Of a stretch of 64,000 nucleotides of DNA, positions 11,026 through 22,490 are shown piece after piece. The notes beneath the pieces were generated by a model, which did not search any database, was not told the origin of the DNA, and saw nothing but the letters and a program-made list of their open reading frames with translations. Origin of the DNA: Saturnia japonica (lineage: Eukaryota; Arthropoda; Insecta; Lepidoptera; Saturniidae); assembly GCA_033032175.1 (NCBI GenBank), contig CM065310.1:2418001-2482000 (forward strand), in the 5' to 3' direction. The position numbers and the translations under genes were made by a program. Within the stretch, counting starts at the first letter, position 1. The number at the start of each line of letters is the position of its first letter.

Positions 11026-11224
11026 TACGATTAAAAGGGGTAGAAATAATTTGCTTCACGTATTAATATATCGATATTTTATCGGAACCATAAATCATGT
11101 TACAAGAAAAAACAAAATTGTACGATATCAGCTACATTACTGTAGGCTGTGTCGCAGCTAATAGCGCTCACTTCCAAGCTTGATAATAGTAGGGTATGCG
11201 TTCCATAATGTAATAAACAAGAAA

Positions 11225-11465
11225 TTTTTTAACAAAAAAACCATCTTCAATGATATTGAAGAGTTTTCTTGTGTATCTTCGAAGTTATAAGTACAATGCC
11301 AATAACATTAAAAGTTGTGTCACCCTTGAGGTATCCCCTATCCAACAAAATAAGAATCATCCAAATCGTTTCATAAACAAAGAAGTTATGGCTGACCATC
11401 CATAAAAAAATATTTTTACATTCGAATTGAGCAACCTCCCGTCTTTTGTAGAAGTCGATTAAAAA
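11225..11465 (+). repeat. Interspersed repeat (family V)
   Basis: It shares an ordered series of segments with 62510-62715, including CTTCAATGATATTGAAGAGT, CCCTTGAGGTATCC, CATAAACAAAGAAG and ACATTCGAATTGAG, and ends with GTAGAAGTCGATTAAAAA. An inverted end fragment is at 36836-36890. No coding frame. Confidence 0.65.
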
Positions 11466-12300
11466 TATAAAAAAAGTACTACAAAAATAAACATTCTTTC
11501 TTTAAAAGAGCAATATTTAGAAATGTAAAGAATCTTAAATATGCATTTTCGTGTGTTTGTTGTTTGGAAGTGTTGGTATGTGTTCTTGTTTGTATTTTAT
11601 AATTTGCATGTTTCAAAGAGTTTATAAAAAAATACGAAATAAACTAAGTTTTAGTGTTAAAAGTTTATATTATATGAATAATAAACCTTAAAAAAAGAAA
11701 CGTTTCGTTTTCTGACATAATTTTTTTTAAACATTTTTTACAATTAAAATAACGGAAATTAAACCGATTTTATCACACTGAGAACATTACGCAAAACATT
11801 ATTGAAAGACCGAAGAATATAACATTTTACTAAAACTTGAACAGATAAAATAAAAACGTCGACACACTAACTAAAATTTTCACCATTTGTAATAAATATT
11901 CTACCGATACTTTCGTTGTAGTGTGCAACAATCATTACAATACAAAGGGATGAGCATTAATAAAACTCTTTGAGCGCATTGTAGTAGCGGCAAAACAAAG
12001 CGTATATGATAAACAAGAGAAAACAAAAAAGGTGACAATTGAACGCAGAGTACAGTTCACGCCTGCATCAGAGTTAATGCTACACAAAACAAAGGTCACG
12101 ATATAATAATGTTATCTTTTCCTACCATCCTTTTCCCTTCAATCTATTTTACTATCATATTAGTAGTCATGCTGATTATACTAATAAAGTTTATAATCTA
12201 CTACAAACTGACCAGTTCATTAGAAATTGGTAAGGTATTTAATCTAATACTAAAGAATTTCTTGTATATATCTTATTACATTAAGTGAGCAATTGTTGTA
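11466..12300. other. No gene seen; AT-rich intergenic or intronic DNA
   Basis: Nothing beyond AT-rich sequence; no exon-like island. Confidence 0.45.
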
Positions 12301-12445
12301 TATATATATAAATTTGGTTTCTCGGAAACGGCTTCAACGATTTCGAAGAAACTTTGCATTTAGATAATGTTTTATATTCCAAGTATACCTAGATAGTTGT
12401 TTTTTTGTTTATAAGACACCGAGCTCAGCTCGGTCACCCAGATAA

Positions 12446-13722
12446 TCTATACTAATATTATAAAGCTGAAGAGTTTGTTTGTTTGGTTGAACGCGCTAAT
12501 CTCACGAAGTATTGGTTGGAATGGAAAAATTATTTCAGTGTTCTATAGCGCGTTTATCCAGGAAGGCTATAGACTATATAACATCACGGTAAGACGAATA
12601 GGAGCGGAGCATGAATGAAGAATGTTGCTAAAACGGGGAAAATTTATTCCCTTTGAAAGTTTCCATTATATGCGCTGCGTAATCGGTTGGAGTTACGCGC
12701 CAATATTGTGTGATGGAATTATTTCTCATAGAATTAAAAAAAAAGTTCGCGATAGAATATTTCTGTATTTTAAGGTTAATGCAATATAACTTTTTTATGG
12801 TAATAAAATAATGTGACCCTGAGCATGAACGTCAGCGCAACCTTCTTCGAACACCTACATCGTGACGTCATCATCACTTCCACAAGCATTCGAGCAGCGA
12901 GTCATACAGCCAGCCAGCATCCACGGCTACTTCGGGTACCCTGACCACCAGCATGCAGCGGACGCGCATTCCTGGTCATCACCTACAGCCTGCTCAGCGA
13001 CCTTGACACAGCACACTGCACTTCGGCCGGTCAGCAAGCAGAGACGCACTTCTCTCCTGGTCGACGCAGCAGCCAGTCACTACGCAGCACTGCAACACTC
13101 CGACTCACTGGGGCATCACCGCAGACAGTTCTGACTCACCGTGAACTATGCGGCATCTAGTTTCGACTCACTGGAACATTCCACTGGCCCGGCAAGCATC
13201 ACAAGATGTATGGACGACTCAGCCTGCTATCGACCTCCGGTCTCGGAGGGGAGTGATGTAGCGACATCTACATAGCGACATCTATCGAGCCACATACGAC
13301 GCTTCCTACATCGCGCTATAGAAATTAACTCTTCAATTGAGTATATATACAAGAACCCAACTACAACCGTTGGGCAGCTTCCCGCCAGACATAACACCCG
13401 TCTGGTCGGAGGATCCTCCCTTTGCAATAGTTCTTCTACAAATGCATTATTTACAAAGGTGTTTTTATAAACATGGTATTAATCCTTATCAAAATAAATA
13501 CGATATTCATCACAAGTATTTAATTTTGGACAAAATAACTCCGCAGCAAAATAATAATTAAATACCGCGCGTGCATTTTAGCGAAAGATGTGGCAGGCGG
13601 ACGACACCAATAAATTGTATTGTAGGTGCCTACGACTATTTTTATTTGTTTCTACCTACGTCCCACTCTTTCTAACCCTCTCTCTCTTATGTTATGCAGT
13701 CGAAGTTGCGCGGGTCAGCTAG
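12446..13722 (+). mobile_element. Helitron-like element interrupted by a solo LTR
   Basis: It begins TCTATACTAATATTATAAAG and ends GGGTCAGCTAG between A and T, fitting TC...CTAG in an AT site. Without the insert at 12814-13440 (and one duplicated AATG) it is about 646 bp and co-linear with the 602-bp copy at 43806-44407, down to a CTCTCTC tract near the 3' end. Neither copy has a protein-coding domain. Confidence 0.75.
12814..13440 (+). mobile_element. Solo LTR or short LTR-element remnant nested in a Helitron-like element
   Basis: The insert starts TG (TGACCCTGAG) and ends CA (TTCTTCTACA), and is flanked by the direct repeat AATG at 12810-12813 and 13441-13444. The empty site is visible in the related element at 43806. 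It is GC-rich, with a TATATATAC promoter-like box near 13340 and diverged internal repeats containing GACTCACTGG. A GGAGGGGAG run at 13244-13252 followed by TGATGTAGCGAC could instead be a polypurine tract and LTR start, making this a 3' fragment with a 188-bp LTR. The short open frame inside is not a recognised protein. Confidence 0.6.
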
Positions 13723-13989
13723 TGTATATAATATATAAATTTAGAAATTACACTTGCAACGAATTTCTGACTAGAGCATCTCGAAGGTACAATGAACATT
13801 TTCAAGATATAGATATTTATCAACATTTAAGCAAGACCAAATTTAAAAAGTTGGAAGCGTGTAAGACCGTTATAAATAACAATGTTAAAAAATGTTATAT
13901 TAGTAGTCCGCGCAAACTATAATTGGCTGTACTTTTACTATATCCATAATATAACAATTGTAAATGTAATTTTGCTGCTGGAAGACCAA

Positions 13990-14110
13990 ATAAAAAGAAA
14001 ATTAATTACTTTCTCGGAAATGGCTGCAACGATTTGAATGAAATTTTATATTTATATGTTTTACATTCCGATTTTACCTAGATATTATTTATTATATTAT
14101 TTTCTCAAAG
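13990..14110 (+). repeat. Short repeat shared with 12315-12420
   Basis: Both stretches contain TTTCTCGGAAA(C/T)GGCT, then a CAACGATTT...TTTTA(C/T)ATTCC...TACCTAGATA series. They look like fragments of one non-autonomous element. A CAGCTAG terminus at 14656-14662 may be its 3' end. Confidence 0.45.
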
Positions 14111-14324
14111 GTTTTTTCTGATAATGCAATATCAGTTAATTCTTTATCAAAATTAACGATTAAAGCACACTCACTACTGACAAAACAGAAATGTTTCTAT
14201 TCATAACGGTTACTGCTAATGAAAATATACTGAAGGCGACATCTATTTATAATCTGTTTAACTAATATGTTAACAGCTATTTGTTAGATTGTATAATGAA
14301 ATCTACTAGAGATCGCTGTAAGCT

Positions 14325-14515
14325 CGAAATTCGACCAGCGTCTTTTTGATCATAGATTATTTTCTGTTTGACATTTACGGTATTCATAAACAATGAGTAT
14401 TATCTATATCACTTGCTGTCACTTTTCGTTTAGTGACAATGCCAATATTTGGGGGGGGGGGGGGTCTAAGTTCAATGGTCACGGGTCACATTAGGATCCA
14501 CAGTATTAATATATT
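14325..14515 (+). repeat. Interspersed repeat (family W)
   Basis: An ordered match to the inverted copy at 46745-46930: ATTCGACCAGCG, TGATCATAGA, CTGTTTGACATTTACGGTAT, CACTTGCTGTCACTTTTCG, a G-run then GTCTAAGTTCAATGG. It includes a 14-base G run at 14451-14464 where the other copy has only five. Confidence 0.65.
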
Positions 14516-15070
14516 ATATTTAAAATATTAGTAACAGATATTATAGATACATTTTAGCTTTCTGTACGCCTTCTCCATATAAACTTTAACTATGCCAAAT
14601 CTCAGTCTACAATTATAAAGTAATAGAAGCTTTTGCTTCACGTAAATATTTGCAGAAGTCAGCTAGTATCCCCAATAATACAAAAAAAAAATTACACTAC
14701 AGAGGTGGTGAACATGTCGAATTGGATCTCTTTTGGATATGACTTTATTTTATTTAGACTTTGATATTATTAGGGATTCCAATCAAGTAAATCGTAAATT
14801 AGAAAATGTTATATTTTACCGATTCAAATCAAGAAAAAAGAAAATGTAGGCAGTTTCGTAGACGTTGTTAGATTGGATGATATTATTAGTCCTATAAAAT
14901 CGTTAGAAAAAAGGCAAGCAAAAAATAAGTAGGTCAATTATTTTGCTTTGTAAGATTTTTCCTTGTCTGTTACTAATGCATTTTTACACGAAGCCAGAAG
15001 CGAAGAAATTCTACGACAGTATTTGTGATATACAAAAACATTAAGTTTTAAAAGGACTCATGTTTTTAAA

Positions 15071-15330
15071 TCTATATAAACTAATACGATAAGTCTCAAG
15101 AGGTTGTTTGTTTGTTTGAACGCACTAATCTATGGAACTACCAAAGAGTCTATTAAACTTCATGCTATGACCTTAAGAAATTGAGTAGAAACGATGAACG
15201 TCAAATAATTTGACAAGCTGTAGTCGAGTAAGTTAATAAGAATATCTGTACACGGGTGCGATGATGGGAATGCGGTGGAGGGCTTATAGAATAAATTTTA
15301 AACGCATGAACCTGCGGGACATATAGCTAG
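15071..15330 (+). mobile_element. Helitron-like element, short copy
   Basis: It starts TCTATATAAACTAATACG after an A, has the GTTTGTTTGAACGCACTAATC head shared with 12446 and 43806, and ends GGGACATATAGCTAG. The right flank is G rather than T. No coding frame. Confidence 0.5.
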
Positions 15331-17636
15331 GACGCTATAAATGGAGGATGTTGTGGAAGACATATATTAAGCCTAGAAATAAGACAGAAAGGAAATTGGT
15401 TTTCAGATATAACTGTCCACACGTATAGATCCAATTCATAAACTTATGTATGTACACACTAGACGTCTAAACCAGAATAAATAAGGAATGTCATACACGA
15501 TTTAATAACCTGTTATTTAAAAAAAAACGGAAGAAGTCATAAGGACTGCCGACAGAAGTGAAAACTCAATTTTTAATTTTTATATCAATTATAGTGTCTC
15601 TACTATTTCAAAGCACGTCAGTGACGTAAAGTCACGACTTTTTACCCATCCATAAACCAAACACGCAATTATGATACAGTCGAGTATATACAATGTATTA
15701 GTGTATAATATATGTGTATACATGTACACAGGCTGCTACACTACGAGTCACTAGTCTAACGCAGGCGCAATACGTCACGAGCATGTCGAGGTCACGCAAA
15801 CCTATAACTTTACGTTTTTACTTGAAAAATTTACGTTTGAACTTTGAAAATAGATTAATATGCACTACTTGACAGAATAAATTAATGTTACCTGTTTCGT
15901 ATAAACCAAAGTAATTTCACATTATAAAAACTCTGCCCGCCATTTTTAATTAACGTGCGGTCGTCGCCATATCCTAGGATAAAAACGTAGGAAAGTTTGA
16001 ATATTTTTACATGTTTATTAATCTACACAAAACTTTAAAATACCTACTATTTAAACATAAACTGAAATATGCGTGTGTTAATAAAATTGAATTTCTATTT
16101 ATATATGGATATTTTATGTAACTCAATTTTTAACGTAATTGCTGATTGAAACATAATCCCTATATGTACTGCAAGAAATTTCGAAAACCACATGGAGGCT
16201 ATTTTTAATAATACAATAATTTATTAAAATTTTTTGATAACATTGTTTGACAACTTTGTTATTTTCACCTTAAAAGTATTGTTTTTTTAATTAGAATTGA
16301 GTATGATTTGAACAGTAAACACGAATAACTTATCAGAAAAAATAATATAATACAATAAATAAATATTACAAAAATAAATAAACAGTGACCTACTTTGTAG
16401 AACGTTCATTTTATATAAATAGTATTTTTTGTAAAGCTACATAACAATTACTGAGCTATAGATTTTTCTTTTTTAAATTTCCTTTGTAATTTACATCCGA
16501 AATTGAAAATTGCGACTATCCCCTTTTAATTTTAAAATTAAAAGCTCAATCTGCCAAAGTACTTTTTTATACGTAACTCTGAACAATATTATCGTTTTAA
16601 GCAATTAAAAGATGTTTTTGGAGGGTTCTTAAAGTGACATGGTGTGGTTTTTATTCTTTATTCATTAACTAAGGTCTTTTGACCCTATATTAGGTAATAT
16701 TGGTTGCATTTTGCCTGATATAGTTAGGTTGTTGTGCATAAGTCAAGTGGATAATAAATATCAAGCGGAAAACATGCATTTTGGAATGTAAAAAAAAAAT
16801 ACTACTTAGATAGTTCTGACAAGAGAGCTACCATCTTGCCAGAAGACCCGACTTTGTATTTAGGAAAATTTTAGGATTATCTAAAAACATTAACACAGAA
16901 AACCCCATTTCGTATATTGGAAAATTTTACGAAGGCTTAAAAAGATTGATACTGGCAAGTGCTTTTTGCGGCGCCAAAACATGAGGAAGAAGCAATTAAA
17001 AAGTTTTTTGCCAGTCTAATAAACCTATGGACAAAATGATATAAGTTTATTTATGTAAGTTATTGAAATGAAAAAATACCATATCTTCGATAGGGAAAAC
17101 TATTTTGGCAAGTTGTAATCAGACTCGGACAATGACAAATTTAGATGGCATTGACCGAACTTTTGTTTGACGGCTAGTCCTTGGAAGAAAAAAATAAATT
17201 TATTACAGTTGGAACAACTATTTATTTCGCCCTCCATCAAAATAAAGCACTGTATTAAATAAATAACGAAGTGTTTACTTTGCTAACATAGTAGAAACAA
17301 ATAGAGTTGGTATAAGTTGCAAGAGTTACCTACGGACAAAGTTGCGGATCTATCCGTCTTTAAGATGTAAGAATATCGTAAAATGTTACTGGCATGTTCA
17401 TACTATAATGAATTTCTTGAATTCACCTCATTTACGATCTCAATAAGAATTGTGTAATGAAAAAAATATTTTTACATTAGCTGTAATATATTGTTAAATA
17501 TTTTTTGTAGGAACCATAAGACATAGGGATTTAATCTAAAAATGAAAATATATTGTATATACTTTAATTATTATATCTTTAATTATGATCTTAGTGTGAT
17601 TTTATAAAAAGAGAAAAAGAAGTACACAAGCATAAC
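15331..17636. other. No gene seen; AT-rich, probably between Beat exons
   Basis: Long AT-rich stretch with no exon-like island. Two brief TATATA-rich tracts near 15690 and 16360. The second Ig domain of the upstream Beat gene could be expected in 9935-18113, but I could not find it. Confidence 0.4.
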
Positions 17637-17815
17637 TATACTATAATGTTATGTATATCCCAAGAGATTCGTTTTTTTTTCTGTGTATTTGTATGAAATG
17701 TAATTATCTCTGGAACTACTAGTCACATTTAGAAAATTATTTTTGCATATTATAGCCTATTTATTAGAGTAGGTTATTGGCTATATATCCTTACGCTATG
17801 ATGTGTGTGTCTTTT
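17637..17815 (+). mobile_element. Helitron-like element, 5' fragment
   Basis: TATACTATAATGTTATGTATATCC and a body with CTGGAACTACTAGTCACATT and TTATAGCCTATTTATT resemble the 5' halves of the copies at 12446 and 43806. The 3' end is absent. Confidence 0.45.
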
Positions 17816-17829
17816 TTTTCTATCTGACC

Positions 17830-17979
17830 TTACAGCTTTACTGGGCTTGGGGGCGAGCGCTTAAGGCACTCAGACGCGGAAGCGTGGGCAACAAATTCGC
17901 AAGGTTGCCAAAGGGGCCAGACCTCGGCATGGGCTGTTGCTGCGACTGCAAGGAAGTCACGATCTAATTCCCTATCCAT
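17830..17979 (-). CDS. Short open frame in a GC-rich island, unknown
   Basis: 49 codons from ATG to TAA in an island far richer in GC than its surroundings. The product is Ala-rich with HAEVWPLWQPCEF and a Pro-Ser end. I do not recognise it. It could be a transposon fragment left in an intron or a real small exon. No convincing splice sites were seen, so it is listed only as an unexplained coding-like island. Confidence 0.25.
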   Translation of the reverse strand: MDRELDRDFLAVAATAHAEVWPLWQPCEFVAHASASECLKRSPPSPVKL

Positions 17980-18113
17980 AAAATTCGAGTTAAACTAAAA
18001 TATACATATCCCTGCCTCCTGGGAGGAAGGAAGGAAGATGTGTATATGTATTTAGTAATCTGAAAGAGTTTATGTGAATAAAACTTTAAACATAACTAAC
18101 TGGTTGTACTTAC

Positions 18114-18249
18114 CAACGACGTCTAATCTCGCTGTGGCTGTATAGTGAGGGTACGTAGGAGCGTTCTGTATCACCTCACAACTATAATTCCCGCTGAGGT
18201 TTGGAGTTAAACGTAGCAGCACTACGTGTGTATCGTTTGAACTTAGTCT
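18114..18249 (-). CDS. Beat family gene 1: exon encoding the second half of Ig domain 1
   Basis: A 136-nt exon. The acceptor is TTTTTTCACAG|AG at 18250-18251 and the donor GTTG|GTAAGT at 18113. It starts in phase 0, as exon 19181-19389 ends, and leaves in phase 1. Its 45 codons include NDTHVVLL, then LSGNYSCEV with the second Ig Cys, then an APTYPHYTATARLDVV closing strand. The S-G-x-Y-x-C-E-V...A-P pattern is the Beat version of the Ig F strand. N-D-T is a possible N-glycosylation site. Joined to the upstream exon it completes one V-type domain. The second Ig domain and C-terminus are not found in the window. Confidence 0.88.
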
Positions 18250-19180
18250 CTGTGAAAAAAGATAATACTTGTGCTAAAGAAAAATCTTCATTTGATTCCA
18301 AAGTAAGTAAAGTTTTATACTGAGTTAAATAACCACTTCAAAACTACTTATTAACATTCTTAAGACTCTTTGATGAAGTACGTACAACTTAAACCGATGG
18401 GTCTAGAAACGTCAAATTTTGCACAGAAATTCCTTATATAAAATAGAAGAAGAGGAACAAGAAGGAAATGTTGTAAGTTGTAAGAGAACAAAACTTCTTG
18501 AAGTGTTTCCGATCGCAAATCCCATTTGGCATAAATCTAGAACTTAATAATGTTTATAATTTTTTATTTAAAAGTGTTTTTCTATCTACGTTTATTCTTC
18601 ATAAAAATTAATAATTCAAAAATCTTTTTAAAGTTAGATATAAATTGGATAAATTGTTAAAAAATAAATAATGCTTTGGTTAAAAATTGTATATTCAACT
18701 ATGTTAGTTGAATCCTACATGTTGTGTAGGAAGCGTCATATAGTAACAATTTGTTTAACTAATAGGACAGATGTTAAGTTATTCATTCTATAATGTGCGG
18801 TCAGCTGGTATATAATGTAAATGTTCACAGACAGAAAAAGCAATCGTGTTCATGTTTAAAAAAAAAACTAGCGTGCCTTACAATAATTGTATGTTATATG
18901 TAACATCCTGTTGCGAACCTCTCGGAAAATCTATTTGCGCCATCAGAACGCCAACTCTACCACCGCGCGCGCTAATTGGTCAAACGATATAGCGCGCAGT
19001 CATTCGTCAAATCAAAAAAATAGCACGCGCTTCTCCAGTTCCTCTTACACACTTCCACGGCTTTTCACGAAATCACTTCCACAGATTGCAGGAAAGCGAG
19101 AGGAAGATGTTACACATAAAAAGAATCTGCGTGGCCAATAAATTCCTAACAAGTTGGCAGAAGTTTGCAATAGTACTCAC
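18250..19180 (-). other. Intron of Beat gene 1 within Ig domain 1
   Basis: This 931-bp intron has GTGAGT at the donor and TTTTTTCACAG at the acceptor. A GC-richer patch at about 18910-19040 with several GCGCGC runs may be an inserted repeat. A frame crossing it on plus is not supported as coding. Confidence 0.75.
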
Positions 19181-19389
19181 ATCAACTTTAAGTCCATTGA
19201 CAGGCAATACTTCTGTTGTGGGGTTATCTAGCGGTGAATACCTGTAGAACTCTTGAGTGCCCTTGTACCACTTAACCGAATAAGCCCCGTAGTCGTGAAG
19301 CTCGTAAAGGCATGCCATAGTGACGTTTTTGCCTTTTTGGACGACACGGGGTGTGATGCGTAGTTCGACATTTCGAAGGCCACCGGCGC
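19181..19389 (-). CDS. Beat family gene 1: exon encoding the first half of Ig domain 1
   Basis: A 209-nt exon. The acceptor is ATTGTCCACAG|GC at 19390-19391 and the donor GTTGAT|GTGAGT at 19180. It begins with 2 bases of a split codon and ends in phase 0. The 69 codons show VELRITPRVV, then MACLYEL with the first Ig Cys, YSVKWYKG with the core Trp, EFYRYSP and a LPVNGLKVD end. The match in order and exon length to 9726-9934 marks a tandem Beat pair. Beat proteins act outside neurons in adhesion and axon guidance. The signal-peptide exon must end in phase 1 and lie to the right; it was not identified. The Beat subgroup cannot be fixed from half a domain. Confidence 0.9.
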
Positions 19390-19576
19390 CTGTGGACAAT
19401 ATTGGAGATTTCATTTCAAAGTAAATGTCTGTATCTTTTCGAATTAATTGTATTTACTTACAATCAAACTTACTTAAATTCCTTACACAAACACTGTAAG
19501 AAACACTATATGTTACAATCCCGTGGCATGGGAGTATTTCTAAAAAGCAATAACAAATAGAGAACCTTTATTAAAA

Positions 19577-19796
19577 AAATTGGTTGCCTGTAAAGTCGGT
19601 ATACGGGCGAAAGTTTTACGTGACAACGACTTTATGTCTGTCTCTCTCGCTCTTAGGCGGGCTAACCATGCCCGAGTGGAAGGGACGCGTGCCTCTCACT
19701 CGCTCTCATTGTGAGCGCATAACGTGAGCGGAGCGTAACGCAGTTTCTTGAAGTGTCACCCGGCAAACCAATTTATAAGACGTTGTCACGTCAAAA
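19577..19796. repeat. MITE-like GC-rich repeat with inverted ends
   Basis: AAATTGGTTGCCTG at the left is inverted as CGGCAAACCAATTT at 19761-19774. ACGTGACAACG (19618-19628) is inverted as CGTTGTCACGT (19781-19791). The centre holds CTCTCTCGCTCT and GTGAGCGGAGCG stretches. It lies just upstream of the Beat gene 1 exon, probably in an intron. No frame. Confidence 0.5.
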
Positions 19797-20467
19797 AGAT
19801 CTCAACATTTTATTAAATTTAAATAGTGATACTTATAACTTACAAAATACATATGTATGTGCAAATAACAAAACTTTATAACTTTAGAGTTGTATCACTT
19901 TTATCTTTAATTTGCAAAAATAAACGATTGCAAATTTTATGTATTTTCTATCTTATAAATATCTTCTTGATACTGTATTGATTTCACTTTAAAACATGTA
20001 AGATTTATGAGCGTAGACACGCCAAAAATTCCGTAGTATACAAATAAGCTAGGTGATTACTTTTGCAATAATTTGAGAAGCTTATTCAGTTCCCAAATGA
20101 AAAGGAAGCCAAACAAGAGCATACCAGTAATGGAAGCCGCAAGGGAATTGTACTAATGATTGCTTCGGAACCAAGTACCCCACATTGGTTTGTTCTTGTT
20201 TTTTTTTTTTGCTTTAACGATATTTATTGGATTTGAAATAATTACTAACTGAAGATTATTCAATTTAATTACGTACCTATAAACCTTTTTTTCGTTTCAA
20301 GTTTCAACCAAAAGTTGTGAACAAAATTTACTACAGGGTTGAGTTGAAATAATAATTATATACTTAATTTAAATATTAGTATAAGTAAATAGTAGAAGAG
20401 AGAATAGAGTAGTTTAAATATTAGTATGTCTGGATGAGCATGAAAAAAAAAAAGCATCTTTGTTTTT

Positions 20468-20866
20468 GTTTGGGCCGAATCCGTCGCAGTACCGTCCACA
20501 CAATACACATATGAATGTATCTTTAAAGTTTATTTTGTACGTCACCAAACATAACATAGTTTATAAAAACCAGCTGCGCGACGAAACGATGATGCACATA
20601 TTGTTTATACTATATTTTAGGTTTTTAAAGAAAGTGCCATATATATTAAAACCTCAGTCTTCAGAGCGAAGTCACGAATCCACTCGAATCCGAACAACTA
20701 GTACCAACCTACCGCAAAACTATAGATGTATCGCGGTCATTGGTTGAGGCATTGTTTTTTTATGTTGGCTGCAGCACGTTCAAATCTATTTGCGCGCATC
20801 CATTGGTAGTGAGACCTCTTATCCCTGTGATTGGCGATAAAGGATCCAACAGTAATTCGGCCCAAA
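20468..20866. mobile_element. MITE-like element with 13-bp terminal inverted repeats
   Basis: GTTTGGGCCGAAT at 20468-20480 is perfectly inverted as ATTCGGCCCAAAC at 20854-20866, bounding 399 bp without a transposase. A clear target-site duplication is not visible, so superfamily is unknown. The 95-codon frame starting just outside is inside this element and not a gene. Confidence 0.5.
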
Positions 20867-20869
20867 CAG

Positions 20870-22488
20870 TCTTTATTTGATCATATTAATACATGTTTAC
20901 TAATAAATACAATATAGTAGCAAAGTCTGATTTTCTAAAACGACGGTGATATTAATCGAAACCTTAAGAACAGGTTAATTTATTGTAGTATGGATAAAAT
21001 CGCGAAAATTTACAGAAATGGTATATAAATTTGTTATATGATCATCCGTGATGTATGAATCTGAGTGCTGAGCAACAACAGACGGTTAAAAGAAAATTAC
21101 ATATTGTGGCAAAGATGCGAGTAGATGAGATTAGAAATGAATTCCTTTATCAAAGAGGTAGTGTGTAAATAGTACCAGGGTTTAAAAAATTGAGGAGCAA
21201 TAACTATGGTATGCCCATTTCATAAAGAGAGATGAAAGTCATTTATCTAGAAGATTATTATGAAGTTAGACAGATTTAGGGGTTTGAGAAGACTGAAGAA
21301 AGTATGGATGAGTTGCGTTACGAAATCAATTACAATATGTATAATAATTATGGAGATTGTAAAGAGAACAAAGAAGAATAGAGTAGCGAAGGTATTTAAA
21401 TTAATTGGCAACTAACATCTGGAAATATTCAAAGTAAGCTACTTAAAACACTGTTGAAAAACAAAAAAAATAAGGAAATGTCGACAATAGAATGGTAGGG
21501 CACTTGTACTCAACTAAGTAGTGAACAACTTGAAACAGTGTATCATTTAGATGCAGTCACGTTTCATAATCCAGTATACACACCTATATCCAGTCACCTA
21601 GTTGGTTTAAATGTGGTAAGTTATAGAACAGCATAACGGTGACGTCAACAGCTGATTGACAACCTGCAATAGCTGAAGAGCCACCACAGGAAAAAGTAAC
21701 ATCGAACTCTTCAACCCAGTGCAGCGTTAAGCTATAAAAATTAGGAGTTCGTAACAACATTCCATAAAAACCGAACTCGTAATGGTGCTGATAAAATACA
21801 AACGTGAATTTATAGCAGTACTTTCGCACCTGGATTTTTATTTGCTATGTAATGGCATAGTGATACCTCGACAGTTTTAAGTACCTAGTTTTCACCTTAG
21901 TAACTCCTGCGTGGATAATACTTATTTTTAACCAACACAATCTCATCATAATCATCAGCATTTACCAGTTCATTGCTCGGCATATGCCTTTCCCAATACT
22001 CGCACTCGTATCCTATCTCTGACTTTTAGTATCGAGTCACTTCTAGTAGTTTACCGCAAGTCGTCACTATCTGGTTTGCTAAAACGTGGTCGCCAATAAA
22101 GAACTCTTTAACTACATCGGTTGTCGGTTCTTCTACAGACGTGACCGGCCCAATGCCACTTTGGCTTGCTTACTTTATGAGCAATGTTGGTTGTTTTGGT
22201 TATTTAATATAATATATTTTCATTGCGTATTCTATCCCTCAGTGAAACAAAATTTAGGTTTAGGTTATTTACATTTTAATCCTTATTTAACTTTGAATAT
22301 TAATGTATTTATAATAAGTCCCCGATTACAATATTAGGCATTTGTTAAAAAATATACATGTAATAATTTTTGCTTTTTTATGTATAGTCTTCTTCTTACG
22401 TATGTTCGTCAGTTATGATGCTTAATCCAAATACCAGCACTGTAACACATAACTTTCCTTTTTTGTTTAATTTTGTTTGTAAATATAT
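20870..22488. other. No gene seen
   Basis: AT-rich. A minus-strand frame of 81 codons at 21584-21829 shows no known motif and lacks supporting splice sites. A GC-richer patch at 21950-22170 looks like a repeat fragment. Confidence 0.4.
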
Positions 22489-22490
22489 TA

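Noticed and set aside
14451..14464. Run of 14 G, possible G-quadruplex or regulatory tract
   Set aside because: A sister repeat copy (46745-46930) has only five at this place, so it is slippage expansion inside a repeat. It may also contain sequencing error.
21584..21829. 81-codon minus-strand frame
   Set aside because: No recognisable domain, no convincing splice sites, Cys/Phe-rich composition typical of chance frames here.
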